A stretch of 64,000 nucleotides of DNA from Bradyrhizobium sp. SZCCT0148 (GTDB taxonomy: Bacteria > Pseudomonadota > Alphaproteobacteria > Rhizobiales > Xanthobacteraceae): NCBI RefSeq assembly GCF_018129985.1, contig NZ_JAFCKT010000003.1:528501-592500 (forward strand). The letters are read 5' to 3'. The notes under the pieces are model-generated. The model was not told the origin of the DNA and searched no databases. It worked only from the letters and a program-made list of their open reading frames with translations. Below are positions 8,922 through 16,988 of the stretch, piece after piece (within the stretch, counting starts at the first letter, position 1; each line of letters starts with the position of its first letter). The translations under genes were made by a program, and so were the position numbers.

Positions 8922-9164
8922 ATGCCAGATAGTGCCCCGCAACAACTGCTTCATCTCGTGATCGGCGGCGAGCTCGTCGACCTCAAGCAAAACACCTTCA
9001 AGAATCTCGACGACGTCGAGATCGTCGGCCTCTATCCGAACTATGCGACCGCCCACGCCGCCTGGCGGGCCAAGGCGCAGAGCACGGTCGACAACGCGCA
9101 GATGCGCTATTTCATCGTCCATCTCCACCGGCTGCTCGACCCGAATCAAGAACCGGCGCGTTGA
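8922..9164 (+). CDS. DUF4170 domain protein
   Basis: An 80-aa soluble protein. The core LLHLVIGGELVDLKQNTFKN and VEIVGLYPNYATAHAAWRAK is the DUF4170 signature. It continues to the end with AQMRYFIVHLHRLLDP, so the domain is the whole protein. AGGAACAGAACT before the ATG at 8922 supplies a ribosome binding site. The family is found in alphaproteobacteria next to the same phosphatase and acyltransferase genes as here, suggesting an accessory role in lipid A or Kdo assembly (inference). No catalytic residues are evident. Confidence 0.85.
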   Translation: MPDSAPQQLLHLVIGGELVDLKQNTFKNLDDVEIVGLYPNYATAHAAWRAKAQSTVDNAQMRYFIVHLHRLLDPNQEPAR

Positions 9165-9880
9165 AAAAGCTGCTTCGCAATACGCTGCGAAGCAGCTGGT
9201 TTCAGCGTGCCGTCGGGGTTCTGGCGGCCGAATATCTGCGTCTGGTCTGGCGGACCAACACATTCACGTTGGATCCGCCCGACGTCTATGAGCGCGTCGA
9301 GCCGCAGCTTCCTGCGATCTTCGCGTTCTGGCACGGCCAGCATTTCCTCACGCCCTTCATCAAGAACCAGGACAAGGCCTCCTATCGCGCCAAGGTCCTG
9401 ATCTCCCGCCATCGCGACGGCGAGTTCAATGCGATCGCCGCGGAGCGGCTCGGCATCGGCACCATCCGCGGTTCCGGCGATCATGGCGGCGCCTTCCACC
9501 GCAAGGGCGGGGTCGGCGCCTTCAAGGAAATGGTGCGCACGCTGCAGGCCGGTTGTAATGTCGCGCTGACCGCCGATGTCCCCAAGCGCTCGCGCGTGGC
9601 CGGGCTCGGCATTATCATGCTGGCACGGGAATCGGGGCGGCCGATCATGCCTTTCGCGATGGCGACCAGCCGCTTCGTCCGGCTCAAGAACTGGGACCGC
9701 ACCACCATCAATCTTCCATTCGGGCGGGGCGCATTGGTCGGCATCAAGGAAATCCATGTTCCCGCCGATGCCGACGCCGCCATGATGGAAGCGCTGCGGC
9801 TGGAGCTGGAGGAGACGCTGAACGAGGCGACCCGCCGCGCCTATGCGCAACTCGGCCGCCCTGGGCCTCAAGATGCCTAA
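9161..9880 (+). CDS. DUF374 lysophospholipid acyltransferase family protein
   Basis: A 239-aa member of the PlsC-like acyltransferase superfamily, DUF374 branch, which acts on lipid A precursors or lysophospholipids at the inner membrane. Visible features are an N-terminal hydrophobic helix (residues 12-28), AIFAFWHGQHFLTPF (an HG-x-x-x-x-like active-site region), SRHRDGEFNA, RGSGDHGG and ALTADVPKRSRV (the P-rich substrate loop). The TTG start at 9161 overlaps the stop of the DUF4170 gene by four bases. Its 3' end overlaps waaA by eight bases, so the two are coupled. Position before waaA and lpxK supports a role in lipopolysaccharide core-lipid A synthesis. Confidence 0.85.
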   Translation: MKKLLRNTLRSSWFQRAVGVLAAEYLRLVWRTNTFTLDPPDVYERVEPQLPAIFAFWHGQHFLTPFIKNQDKASYRAKVLISRHRDGEFNAIAAERLGIGTIRGSGDHGGAFHRKGGVGAFKEMVRTLQAGCNVALTADVPKRSRVAGLGIIMLARESGRPIMPFAMATSRFVRLKNWDRTTINLPFGRGALVGIKEIHVPADADAAMMEALRLELEETLNEATRRAYAQLGRPGPQDA

Positions 9881-11222
9881 GTTGCCCAAGTCGTTGCCCA
9901 AGTCGCTACCCAAGTCGTTGCCTGGCTCGCTGCCGCTGACGCTGCGGCTGTACCGTCGCCTTGCGTCGGGCCTGGTGCCGCTTGCGCCTGCCCTGATCAG
10001 GCGGCGGCTGAAGCAGGGCAAGGAGGATCCCGCGCGCGTCGGCGAGCGGCGCGGCCTGTCCCGGGACGTGCGGCCGCATGGCCCGCTGGTCTGGATCCAC
10101 GGCGCCAGTGTCGGCGAGGTGCTGGCCGCGGCGGCGCTGATCGAGCGCCTGCGCGATCTCAATCTGCGCATCCTGCTCACCTCGGGCACCGTCACCTCGG
10201 CCAATGTGGTCGCAAAGCGGTTTCCGCCCGACGTGATCCATCAATACGTGCCCTATGACTCGCCGCGCTATGTCGCGCGCTTCCTCGATCACTGGCAGCC
10301 GTCGCTGGCGCTGTTCATCGAATCCGACCTGTGGCCGAACCTGATCCTGGCCGGCGCGACGCGCCGGGTGCCGATGGTGCTGATCAACGGCCGGATGTCG
10401 CCGCGCTCGTTCCCGCGCTGGCGGCGCATGCAGGGCACCATCTCGGCGCTGCTGTCGCGCTTCGACATCTGCCTCGCACAATCCAGGACCGATGCCGAAC
10501 GCTTCGCCACGCTCGGCGGCCGCGACGTCGTCACCACCGGCAACCTCAAGCTCGACGTGCCGGCGCCGCCGGCCGATCCCGGCAAGCTCGAACGGCTGAT
10601 GGCGATGACGCGCGGGCGCCCCATCATCGTCGCGGCCTCGACCCATCCGGGCGAGGACGAGATGCTGGTCGCGGCGCATCGCAGCCTCGTCGGCTTCTTC
10701 CCGCAGCTCCTCACCGTGATCGTGCCGCGTCATCCCGATCGCGGCTCCTCGATCGCGGGCCTGATCACGGCCTCGGGCCTGAAGCCGGCATTGCGCTCGC
10801 GCGAGGAGCTGCCGACCGCGGCCACCGACGTCTATGTCGCCGACACCATGGGCGAGCTCGGACTGTTCTACCGGCTGTCGGGAATCGTGTTCATGGGCGG
10901 CTCGCTGATCCGCCATGGCGGCCAGAACCCGATCGAGGCGATCAAGCTCGGGGCCGCGATCGTGCATGGCCCGCACGTCTTCAACTTCGCCGATGTCTAC
11001 GAGGCGCTCGACCGCAGCGGCGGTGCGCGCCAGGCCGACACGCAGGAGGCGCTGGTCAAGCAGCTCGGCCTGTTGCTGGCCGAGCCGACGGTCCGCGACA
11101 AGATGCAGCGCGCAGGCTCGAGCGTGGTCGAGGATCTCGGCGGCGCGCTCAACCGCACCATGACCGCGCTCGAGCCCTATCTGCTGCAGCTGCGGATCGA
11201 GATGGGAGCCGCCAATGCGTGA
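9873..11222 (+). CDS. waaA: 3-deoxy-D-manno-octulosonic acid transferase WaaA (KdtA)
   Basis: A 449-aa GT30 glycosyltransferase that adds Kdo to lipid IVA. Motifs include WIHGASVGE near residue 70 (catalytic Glu), LLTSGTVTSA, IESDLWPNLI, the nucleotide-sugar region IIVAASTHPGEDE, and FMGGSLIRHGGQNPIE near the C-terminus. All are family hallmarks. ATG at 9873 is preferred over 9843 because it overlaps the preceding stop by eight bases. The N-terminus is unusual: four 12-base tandem units (9882-9929) encode an LPKS repeat before the membrane-associating segment. It overlaps lpxK by eight bases. Confidence 0.94.
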   Translation: MPKLPKSLPKSLPKSLPGSLPLTLRLYRRLASGLVPLAPALIRRRLKQGKEDPARVGERRGLSRDVRPHGPLVWIHGASVGEVLAAAALIERLRDLNLRILLTSGTVTSANVVAKRFPPDVIHQYVPYDSPRYVARFLDHWQPSLALFIESDLWPNLILAGATRRVPMVLINGRMSPRSFPRWRRMQGTISALLSRFDICLAQSRTDAERFATLGGRDVVTTGNLKLDVPAPPADPGKLERLMAMTRGRPIIVAASTHPGEDEMLVAAHRSLVGFFPQLLTVIVPRHPDRGSSIAGLITASGLKPALRSREELPTAATDVYVADTMGELGLFYRLSGIVFMGGSLIRHGGQNPIEAIKLGAAIVHGPHVFNFADVYEALDRSGGARQADTQEALVKQLGLLLAEPTVRDKMQRAGSSVVEDLGGALNRTMTALEPYLLQLRIEMGAANA

Positions 11223-12231
11223 GCCGGCCTTCTGGTACCGGCCACGTTCTTTCCCGTCCTATGCGTTATGGCCGCTCGGAGCGCTCTACGGCGCGATCGC
11301 CGAACGGCGCATGCTGCGCCAGGGCGCGGACGCCGGCATCCCCGTGATCTGCGTCGGCAACTATCACGTCGGCGGCGCCGGCAAGACGCCGACCGTGCTG
11401 GCGCTGACCAGGCTGCTGCGCGAGCTCGGCGAAACGCCTGTGGTGCTCAGCCGCGGCTATGGCGGGCGCCTGACAGGCCCGGTGATGGTCGACCGCACGC
11501 GCCACACCGCGGCCGACATCGGCGACGAGCCCCTGATGATGGCGCGCGACGTCCCGGTCGCGGTCGCGCGTGATCGCCTCGACGGCGTCGCGCTGGCGAA
11601 GTCGCAAGGCGCCACCGTCATCCTGATGGACGACGGATTTCAGAACCCGCGCCTGCTCAAGGACGCCTCGCTCATCGTGATCGACAGCGAGCGGGGCCTC
11701 GGCAACGGCCGGGTATTTCCCGCCGGTCCCCTGCGCGCGCCGCTGAAGGCGCAGCTCGCGCGCACCGACGCGCTGGTGCTGATCGGCGACGGCCATGCCG
11801 CCGACGATGTCGCCTCGGCGCTTGCCGGGCGCGACAAGCCGGAGTTGCGCGCGCGCCTGAAGCCGGATGCCGCCTCGCTGGCGCAGCTGTTCGGCCAACG
11901 TGTTTTCGCCTTTGCCGGCATCGGCGATCCCGAGCGCTTCTTCCGCACCCTGCGCGTGAGCGGCATCGACGTCGCGCGCACACGGCCCTTTGCCGATCAC
12001 CACATGTTCTCCCGCGACGAGATCGCCGCGCTCGCGGCGGATGCCGGGCGCGAGCAGCTGACGCTGGTGACGACGGAAAAGGATCTTGCGCGCCTGCGCG
12101 GCCGCGAGGGCGTGCCCGACGGCATCGTGCCGTTCGCGGTTCAGCTCGAATTCGACGACCCCGCAAGGCTGCGGCAATTGGTCAGCGATCACCTCTACAA
12201 GGCGCGCGAGCGACGGTTCTCAAGGCGATGA
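11215..12231 (+). CDS. lpxK: tetraacyldisaccharide 4'-kinase LpxK
   Basis: A 338-aa inner-membrane kinase that phosphorylates the 4' position of the lipid A disaccharide to give lipid IVA. A Walker A loop, GNYHVGGAGKTPT, lies at residues 48-60. It is followed by VVLSRGYGGR, GDEPLMMA, and DDGFQNPRL with the DDGFQ motif typical of LpxK. LVTTEKDLARL near the C-terminus is also conserved. Length is normal. The start overlaps waaA, completing a run of overlapping genes from pmbA onward that is probably one operon for the late Raetz pathway. Confidence 0.95.
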   Translation: MREPAFWYRPRSFPSYALWPLGALYGAIAERRMLRQGADAGIPVICVGNYHVGGAGKTPTVLALTRLLRELGETPVVLSRGYGGRLTGPVMVDRTRHTAADIGDEPLMMARDVPVAVARDRLDGVALAKSQGATVILMDDGFQNPRLLKDASLIVIDSERGLGNGRVFPAGPLRAPLKAQLARTDALVLIGDGHAADDVASALAGRDKPELRARLKPDAASLAQLFGQRVFAFAGIGDPERFFRTLRVSGIDVARTRPFADHHMFSRDEIAALAADAGREQLTLVTTEKDLARLRGREGVPDGIVPFAVQLEFDDPARLRQLVSDHLYKARERRFSRR

Positions 12232-12318
12232 ATCCGCTCGGTCTCGAAGGGCGGGTTCGTCATTCAGAGACCATTCATCGCAGGACTTCTATCGATCTCG
12301 GACGATCGGGAGAATGCG

Positions 12319-12627
12319 ATGAGATTGCCGTCCGCCGTTGTCGCCGCCAGCCTTGCCTGTCTGGTCATGACGCCCGTTTTGGCACAGGCGCCCGCGCCGA
12401 CCGCAAGTCCGACTGCCGCGGTGCCGGTTCCCGCGACCAGGCGCGTGACGTGTCTTGCCACGACCGCGAGCCTGAAGGGACAGGACAAGCGCGACCAGCT
12501 ACAACTCTGCCTGGCGCAGGCGCGGCTCGATTGCCTGAAGCAGGCGATCGACCAGAAGATCGTCGGCGAATCCAGGAAGAGCTATATCAAGACCTGCGTG
12601 GGGGGCGATGGCACGGAGCACCAATAG
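12319..12627 (+). CDS. small exported cysteine-containing protein, PsiF-like
   Basis: A 102-aa product with a signal peptide (MRLPSAVVAASLACLVMTPV then LAQAP) and cleavage expected near residue 24. After an Ala/Pro/Thr linker comes a helical domain with four cysteines (RVTCLATTASLKGQ, LQLCLAQARLDCLKQ, and KSYIKTCVGG). The pattern of Cys followed by KG-x-x-R and closing with R-K-x-(Y/F)-x-x-x-C resembles the PsiF repeat of phosphate-starvation proteins, but the match is partial. It follows lpxK by 87 bases and may or may not share its transcript. The 3' end is followed by the convergent DUF2093 gene. Confidence 0.7.
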   Translation: MRLPSAVVAASLACLVMTPVLAQAPAPTASPTAAVPVPATRRVTCLATTASLKGQDKRDQLQLCLAQARLDCLKQAIDQKIVGESRKSYIKTCVGGDGTEHQ

Positions 12628-12643
12628 CCGCGTGCCGGCGTAC

Positions 12644-12871
12644 TCACGGCTGCGGTTTCGGCGCGCCCGGGAAATGCCGCTGCAGCACGGCGGCGGGCGT
12701 GGCGTAGGCCTCCTGCAGATCGACGCTCCAGTATTTCAGCTCGTCGAGCGGAATCCTGACGTCGGTGATGGCACAGCGCACGAAGGTCCCCGGCGAGATC
12801 ACGCGGAAGTCGCCGTCGAGATACTGCACCTGCGCTTCGCCATGGCCCGAGGGGCCGAACTTGTTCAGCAC
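12644..12871 (-). CDS. DUF2093 family protein
   Basis: A 75-aa protein read from GTG at 12869-12871, beginning with LNKFGPSGHGEAQVQYLDGD after the initiator. This is the usual DUF2093 N-terminus and it continues FRVISPGTFVRCAITD and IPLDELKYWSV. The longer open frame extending to 13147 is non-coding sequence in front. GGAG lies about ten bases upstream of the GTG. The domain is a small beta-rich unit conserved in alphaproteobacteria with unknown function, frequently found near lpxK in rhizobia (recalled association). Confidence 0.8.
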   Translation of the reverse strand: MLNKFGPSGHGEAQVQYLDGDFRVISPGTFVRCAITDVRIPLDELKYWSVDLQEAYATPAAVLQRHFPGAPKPQP

Positions 12872-13077
12872 GGTCGAAAGTCTCCGTGGAAGGCCGCGTC
12901 CAGAAAAACCTTGAAGGCAAACCCTGGAGGGCACGATGTGTTGGACGGGATGTAGCATAGATAGGGTGGCTTGTCCGCCCGGTAAACCCACCGGTTTGTG
13001 ATGTTTTGCCGCCGTTTTCGCGTGATATTGCCTGGGCGAAGGATCGCTGTTTCCCGCAGCTTCTGTGGCATAGTCCG

Positions 13078-13902
13078 ATGCGCCTTCGACTGACCGCCCT
13101 GTTCCTGACACTGCTGATGGCGGCCGCGCATGCCGCGCCGGCGCCACAGCCGGTCGACATTCCGCTGGCGTCGGGCGTGCTGCATGCGCAGCTCTACAAG
13201 CCTGAAGGCGCGGGGCCGTTTCCGGCGGTGATCGCGCTGCACGGCTGCGGCGGCCTCGCCAGCCATTCCGATCCAGTGCTGCCGCGTTATCGCGATTGGG
13301 CCGAGCGCCTGGTCCGGGCGGGCAATGCCGTGCTGCTCCCCGATAGCTATGGCTCGCGCGATCTCGGGCCGCAATGCCGCGTCAAGGAGATGCACGTCAA
13401 GGCGCGGCGCGAGCGCGTCATCGATATCGCGGCCTCGCACGCCTGGCTGATGAAGCAGAGTTGGGTGGCGCACAACCGCGTCAGCCTGATCGGCTGGGCC
13501 AACGGCGCCAGCGCGCTGCTCTGGGCGGTGCGGCCGCAAAGCGGGGCGCGTGATCCGGGGCCCGATTTCCGCGCCGCCATCGCGTTCTATCCGGACTGCC
13601 GGATCTCCGCCGGTCTCGGCTGGAGCACGCGGGTGCCGACGCTGGTGCTGATCGGCGCCAATGACGACGTCTCGTCACCGCCGGCCTGCCGCCAGATGGT
13701 CGAGGGCGCGCATGGCCGCAGCGCGCTCGCACGCATCGTGGTCTATCCCGGCGCCGATCACGATTTCGACCGCGCCAACACGCAGCTGCACGCAGTCGGT
13801 GGCAGCAACGATGCCGCCGCGCCCGAGCACGGCCAGCTCGGCATGGATGCCGAGGCGCGCGCGGAATCGCAAAAGGACGTCGCGCAATGGCTGGCGCGGT
13901 AA
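13078..13902 (+). CDS. exported dienelactone hydrolase-like protein with altered nucleophile
   Basis: A 274-aa alpha/beta-hydrolase starting at ATG 13078 with signal peptide MRLRLTALFLTLLMAAAHAA. The longer frame from 13006 is rejected because the signal peptide would be internal. Visible features are the oxyanion strand ALHGCGGL (53-60), DSYGSRDLGPQC, the nucleophile elbow IGWANGAS (138-145), the acid region LIGANDDVSSP, and the histidine in YPGADHDFDR. In this family the elbow residue is Ser or Cys; here codon 13498-13500 is GCC, giving Ala141. Unless another residue serves, the protein may be a non-hydrolytic binding protein, or the base may be a recent mutation. One nucleotide change (G to T) would restore Ser. 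Confidence 0.8.
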   Translation: MRLRLTALFLTLLMAAAHAAPAPQPVDIPLASGVLHAQLYKPEGAGPFPAVIALHGCGGLASHSDPVLPRYRDWAERLVRAGNAVLLPDSYGSRDLGPQCRVKEMHVKARRERVIDIAASHAWLMKQSWVAHNRVSLIGWANGASALLWAVRPQSGARDPGPDFRAAIAFYPDCRISAGLGWSTRVPTLVLIGANDDVSSPPACRQMVEGAHGRSALARIVVYPGADHDFDRANTQLHAVGGSNDAAAPEHGQLGMDAEARAESQKDVAQWLAR

Positions 13903-14080
13903 TTCGACCATCTTCGGGCTTCAAGCGGGAGAGAACAACGGCAGGCGGACAGCACCGCATCGACCACCGCCCTGCACGGACTGAAATGGCCGACCGGGAA
14001 TTGACGGATCGCGCGCGGCGCGGGTTACAGCCAGTGGCGGCGCCTTAGTTCGACCATGATGTCGATTAAACGCAATCCTC

Positions 14081-14227
14081 ATGCGCAACCGTCTCAAGCT
14101 CGTCTCCGCACTCGCCGTCTTTACCGTCGCGATCTTTCTCTACGAGGCCCACGCCGGCGCCCCCCAGCGCGCGCCGGAGCATTGCGGCTTCTGGACCACG
14201 ATCGACGCAGGATTGTCCTGTCGATAG
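14081..14227 (+). CDS. small exported peptide (48 aa), hypothetical
   Basis: ATG at 14081 opens 48 codons, with an N-terminal basic stretch MRNRLKLVSALAVFTVAIF, then LYEAHAGAP resembling a signal peptidase site, and a short mature part ending HCGFWTTIDAGLSCR with two cysteines. The compact Cys-containing tail after a signal peptide is a recurring small-protein design in Bradyrhizobium. No strong ribosome binding site is seen, and it is too short to be certain. Confidence 0.45.
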   Translation: MRNRLKLVSALAVFTVAIFLYEAHAGAPQRAPEHCGFWTTIDAGLSCR

Positions 14228-14245
14228 GCCGGGCTGTCTCCACAT

Positions 14246-14362
14246 CGTCATTGCGAGCGCAGCGAGGCAATCCAGAATCTTTCCGCGGATGGATTCTGGA
14301 TGGCTTCGTCGCTTCAGCGCAACATTGCTCTGCAATTTTGTCGCGAGCGCCTCGCAATGACG
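14246..14362. repeat. dispersed repeat, CGTCATTGCGAGCGC family
   Basis: Starts CGTCATTGCGAGCGCAGCG and ends with its near complement GCGAGCGCCTCGCAATGACG. An inner inverted pair (TCCAGAATC / GGATTCTGGA) forms a second stem. The element fills most of the 328 bases between the 48-aa gene and xseA. Confidence 0.8.
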
Positions 14363-14407
14363 AGATCGCGACAGCGGTTCTATACGCGCGCCGTCATCGC
14401 CCGGCCA

Positions 14408-14516
14408 GTGCGCAATTGCGCACCAGGACCGGGCGATCCAGTACGCCGTGACGGTTGCGATTGAATTGAGCGGCCGCGGGTTACTGGATTCCCCGCTCCA
14501 GTGCGCAATTGCGCAC
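14408..14516. repeat. pair of identical 16-base palindromes
   Basis: GTGCGCAATTGCGCAC is a perfect palindrome present at 14408-14423 and again at 14501-14516, each flanked by short GC-rich inverted sequence (the second by CCCCGC and GCGGGG). Both lie just beyond the xseA 3' end. They belong to the dispersed-repeat background, or could act as terminators for the minus-strand xseA. Confidence 0.75.
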
Positions 14517-14555
14517 AAGGCGGGGAATGACACAGCGCAACGCCGCGCCTGCACC

Positions 14556-16196
14556 TCAAAACAACGTGCCCTGATCCACCGGCTTGCCCACGCGCTTCGG
14601 CGCGGGTTTTGCGTCCGCCGCGGCCGTCTTCGGCTGCGCCGGTGCGCGCCTGGCCGTTGGAGCTGCACGATCCGCATCCGCCGTCGCACCCACACGGCCA
14701 TCCGCGAACTCGATCTCCAGCCGTGCGCCGGGCCCGATGCTGTCGGCCGCATGCAGCGGATGTCCCGCTTCGTCCCGCACCAGTGCGAAGCCGCGCGCGA
14801 GCACGCTGCGATAGGACAGCGCCGACAGCAGCTTGCCGCTGTTGTCGACGCGGGCTTCCAGCCGCTGCAGCAACGTGACGAGCGCGCGGCCGGCGCGCTC
14901 GCTGAGGCGATGGGTGCGCTCGCGCTGGCGGGCAATGGCGTTGCGCTGCGCTTGCGCGTTGGACAGCTTCGAGGCGCGCAGGCGAATCTCGAGTCCGGCA
15001 AAGCGGTCGCGCCGCTGCCGCAGCAGCGAGCGCGCGGACAGGCCGAGCCGTTCGCCGCACACAGTCAGGCGATGATCGGCCTGCGAGATCTGGCCGTGCA
15101 GCACCCGCAGCGTCAGCTTCGCGCTCGCGGCGGTGAACCTGCGGAAATGCGCGTGCGTGTTGGCCTTGAGACAGCGGGGCAGGGACGCGCCCGCCGAATC
15201 CAGCCGTTGTCGCGGGATCGCCAACAGGTCGCCGGCCGCGGGCAGCGCGCGCGCGGCGGCGCGCAGTTCGTTGCGGCGGCTCTCCTGGCTGCGCTGCCAA
15301 TAGGCGCGGGTGCGGCGGCCGAGATCGGCGACCTCGACGAAGAGATCGCTGCGCACCGGCACCGCCATCTCGGCCGCGGCCGTCGGTGTCGGCGCGCGCT
15401 TGTCGGCGACGAAGTCGATCAGCGTGATGTCGGTCTCGTGCCCGACGGCCGAGATCAGCGGGATCATGCTCTCGCTTGCTGCGCGGACCACGATCTCCTC
15501 GTTGAACGACCAGAGGTCCTCCAGCGAGCCGCCGCCGCGCGCGACGATCAGCACGTCGGGCCGCGGAATCTTGCCGCCTTCAGGCAGCGCGTTGAAGCCG
15601 CGGATCGCGGCCGCGACCTGCTCGGCCGAGCCGTCGCCCTGGACTTTCACCGGCCACACCAGCACGTGACGGGGAAAGCGGTCCTCCAGCCGGTGCAGGA
15701 TGTCGCGGATCACGGCGCCGGTCGGCGACGTCACCACGCCGATCACCTCCGGCAGCCACGGCAGCAACTGCTTGCGCGCCTCGTCGAACAGGCCTTCGGC
15801 GGCGAGCTTCTTCTTGCGCTCCTCCATCAGCGCCATCAGCGCGCCGATGCCGGCCGGCTCCAGCGCCTCGATCACGATCTGGTACTTCGAGGAGCCCGGA
15901 TAGGTCGTGAGCTTGCCGGTGGCGATCACCTCGAGCCCCTCCTGGGGCTTGAAGCGCATCCGCCCGTGCACGCCCTTCCAGATCACCGCCTCGATCTTGG
16001 CGCTCTCGTCCGTGAGCGCGAAATAGCAATGCCCGGAGGAGTGGGCGCCGCGAAATCCGGAGATCTCGCCGCGCACCCGGACATGGCCGAAGGTGTCCTC
16101 CACCGTCCGCTTCAGGGACTGGGAGAGCTCGGACACCGTGAATTCAAACGCGTTGTTCAGTTGTTCCGCAGGCGGCATCGGCACACGATTCGGCAT
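14556..16196 (-). CDS. xseA: exodeoxyribonuclease VII large subunit XseA
   Basis: A 546-aa nuclease subunit that, with several XseB copies, degrades single-stranded DNA in both directions during repair. The N-terminal OB fold covers residues 10-110 ([38 protein letters not shown]). The catalytic domain contains [39 protein letters not shown] and [20 protein letters not shown], the hallmark motifs. A long helical coiled region precedes a C-terminal extension rich in Ala, Pro and Lys, common in rhizobia. ATG at 16196 is preferred; a TTG at 16235 would add 13 residues. xseB is not adjacent. Confidence 0.94.
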   Translation of the reverse strand: MPNRVPMPPAEQLNNAFEFTVSELSQSLKRTVEDTFGHVRVRGEISGFRGAHSSGHCYFALTDESAKIEAVIWKGVHGRMRFKPQEGLEVIATGKLTTYPGSSKYQIVIEALEPAGIGALMALMEERKKKLAAEGLFDEARKQLLPWLPEVIGVVTSPTGAVIRDILHRLEDRFPRHVLVWPVKVQGDGSAEQVAAAIRGFNALPEGGKIPRPDVLIVARGGGSLEDLWSFNEEIVVRAASESMIPLISAVGHETDITLIDFVADKRAPTPTAAAEMAVPVRSDLFVEVADLGRRTRAYWQRSQESRRNELRAAARALPAAGDLLAIPRQRLDSAGASLPRCLKANTHAHFRRFTAASAKLTLRVLHGQISQADHRLTVCGERLGLSARSLLRQRRDRFAGLEIRLRASKLSNAQAQRNAIARQRERTHRLSERAGRALVTLLQRLEARVDNSGKLLSALSYRSVLARGFALVRDEAGHPLHAADSIGPGARLEIEFADGRVGATADADRAAPTARRAPAQPKTAAADAKPAPKRVGKPVDQGTLF

Positions 16197-16251
16197 GGTG
16201 GGGTCAGACCCGACGTTAAGGCTTTTCGCCGGCAAGCGCCAATCCCGCCGC

Positions 16252-16329
16252 CGTCATTCCGGGGCGTCGCGAAGCGACGAGCCCGGAATCCATCGTGCCA
16301 CCAACGCCGCTGCTTGATGGATTCCGGGG
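16252..16329. repeat. dispersed palindromic repeat (CGTCATTCCGGGG family)
   Basis: CGTCATTCCGGGGCGTCGCG and CTTGATGGATTCCGGGG bracket an imperfect inverted repeat that includes GGAATCCATC / GATGGATTCC. It lies in the xseA upstream region and ends just before the small membrane protein, which argues for that gene's start at 16347 rather than 16317. Confidence 0.7.
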
Positions 16330-16346
16330 GGCGGGCGGTCTATTTC

Positions 16347-16526
16347 ATGCTGTTTTACGCCCTCGCGGGCCTCTGGTTCGGCACTGCCTTCGTCGCCATC
16401 GGTCTCGGCATCTCCGCGCTGGCGCTCATCGGCTTCTTCACCATCGGCGAGGCCTTCCCGCTCTGGATGGCCTTCGTCAACGGCGGCGGCCTGATCCTCG
16501 GCGGCCTCTGGATGCGGCGGATCTGA
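16347..16526 (+). CDS. small two-helix membrane protein
   Basis: A 59-aa protein, MLFYALAGLWFGTAFVAIGL then GISALALIGFFTIGEAFPLW and MAFVNGGGLILGGLWMRRI. Two hydrophobic helices are separated by a short polar turn, and the C-terminus is basic. The stop codon overlaps the start of the next gene (TGATG), so the two are translationally coupled. A longer start at 16317 lies inside a repeat and is less likely. The gene pair suggests a membrane component linked to the winged-helix regulator. Function unknown. Confidence 0.7.
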   Translation: MLFYALAGLWFGTAFVAIGLGISALALIGFFTIGEAFPLWMAFVNGGGLILGGLWMRRI

Positions 16527-16825
16527 TGGCCGAGCTCGACGACATCATCCACCAGCCGCTGCGCCTGAAGATCATGGCGGCGCTGAACGCGCTGCCTGAG
16601 ACAGCGGGGCTGGAGTTCCCACGGCTGAAGAAGCTGGCCGGCGCCACCGACGACAATCCCGGCGCGCAGATCGAGACGCTGGCGAGGGCCGGCTATGTGT
16701 CGGTGGAGAAGGCGTTCGTGGGGAAGAAGCCGCAGACGACGGTGACGGCCACGGCTGCGGGCCGCGGCGCGTTCGCGCGGCATGTGGCGAAGTTGCAGGA
16801 GATTATCGCGGGGAAGCAGGTTTAG
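16526..16825 (+). CDS. winged-helix transcriptional regulator (small, 99 aa)
   Basis: The protein starts MAELDDIIHQPLRLKIMAAL and continues FPRLKKLAGATDDNPGAQIE with TLARAGYVSVEKAFVGKKPQ and TTVTATAAGRGAFARHV. This is the small winged-helix domain of the HTH_27/DUF-type MarR-like family: recognition helix around residues 30-55, the wing at 60-75, and the G-R-x-A-F-x-x-H end. It probably binds DNA as a dimer. It begins inside the stop of the two-helix membrane gene. Immediately downstream, base composition falls at the left boundary of the accessory block. Confidence 0.82.
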   Translation: MAELDDIIHQPLRLKIMAALNALPETAGLEFPRLKKLAGATDDNPGAQIETLARAGYVSVEKAFVGKKPQTTVTATAAGRGAFARHVAKLQEIIAGKQV

Positions 16826-16988
16826 GCGCCGTTGTCGTCATTTCGAGGCGGGCCGATTCCACCCCTCCTTTTGTATTGTAGGAGAGGGTGACCTCGCTGA
16901 AAGCGAAGTCGGGTTAAGGGTTTCTATCCTCGTGAACATGCGCGCGAGCGGAGAGAGAACCCCTTATTCGACACTTCGGCGTAGAATT

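Noticed and set aside
13006..13077. N-terminal extension of the hydrolase-like protein
   Set aside because: It would bury a clear signal peptide 24 residues inside the protein.
14448..16526. A 692-codon frame on the plus strand opposite xseA
   Set aside because: It is the complement of a conserved minus-strand gene; its composition reflects high-GC codon bias. Only its last 59 codons (16347-16526), beyond xseA, are supported as a small membrane protein.
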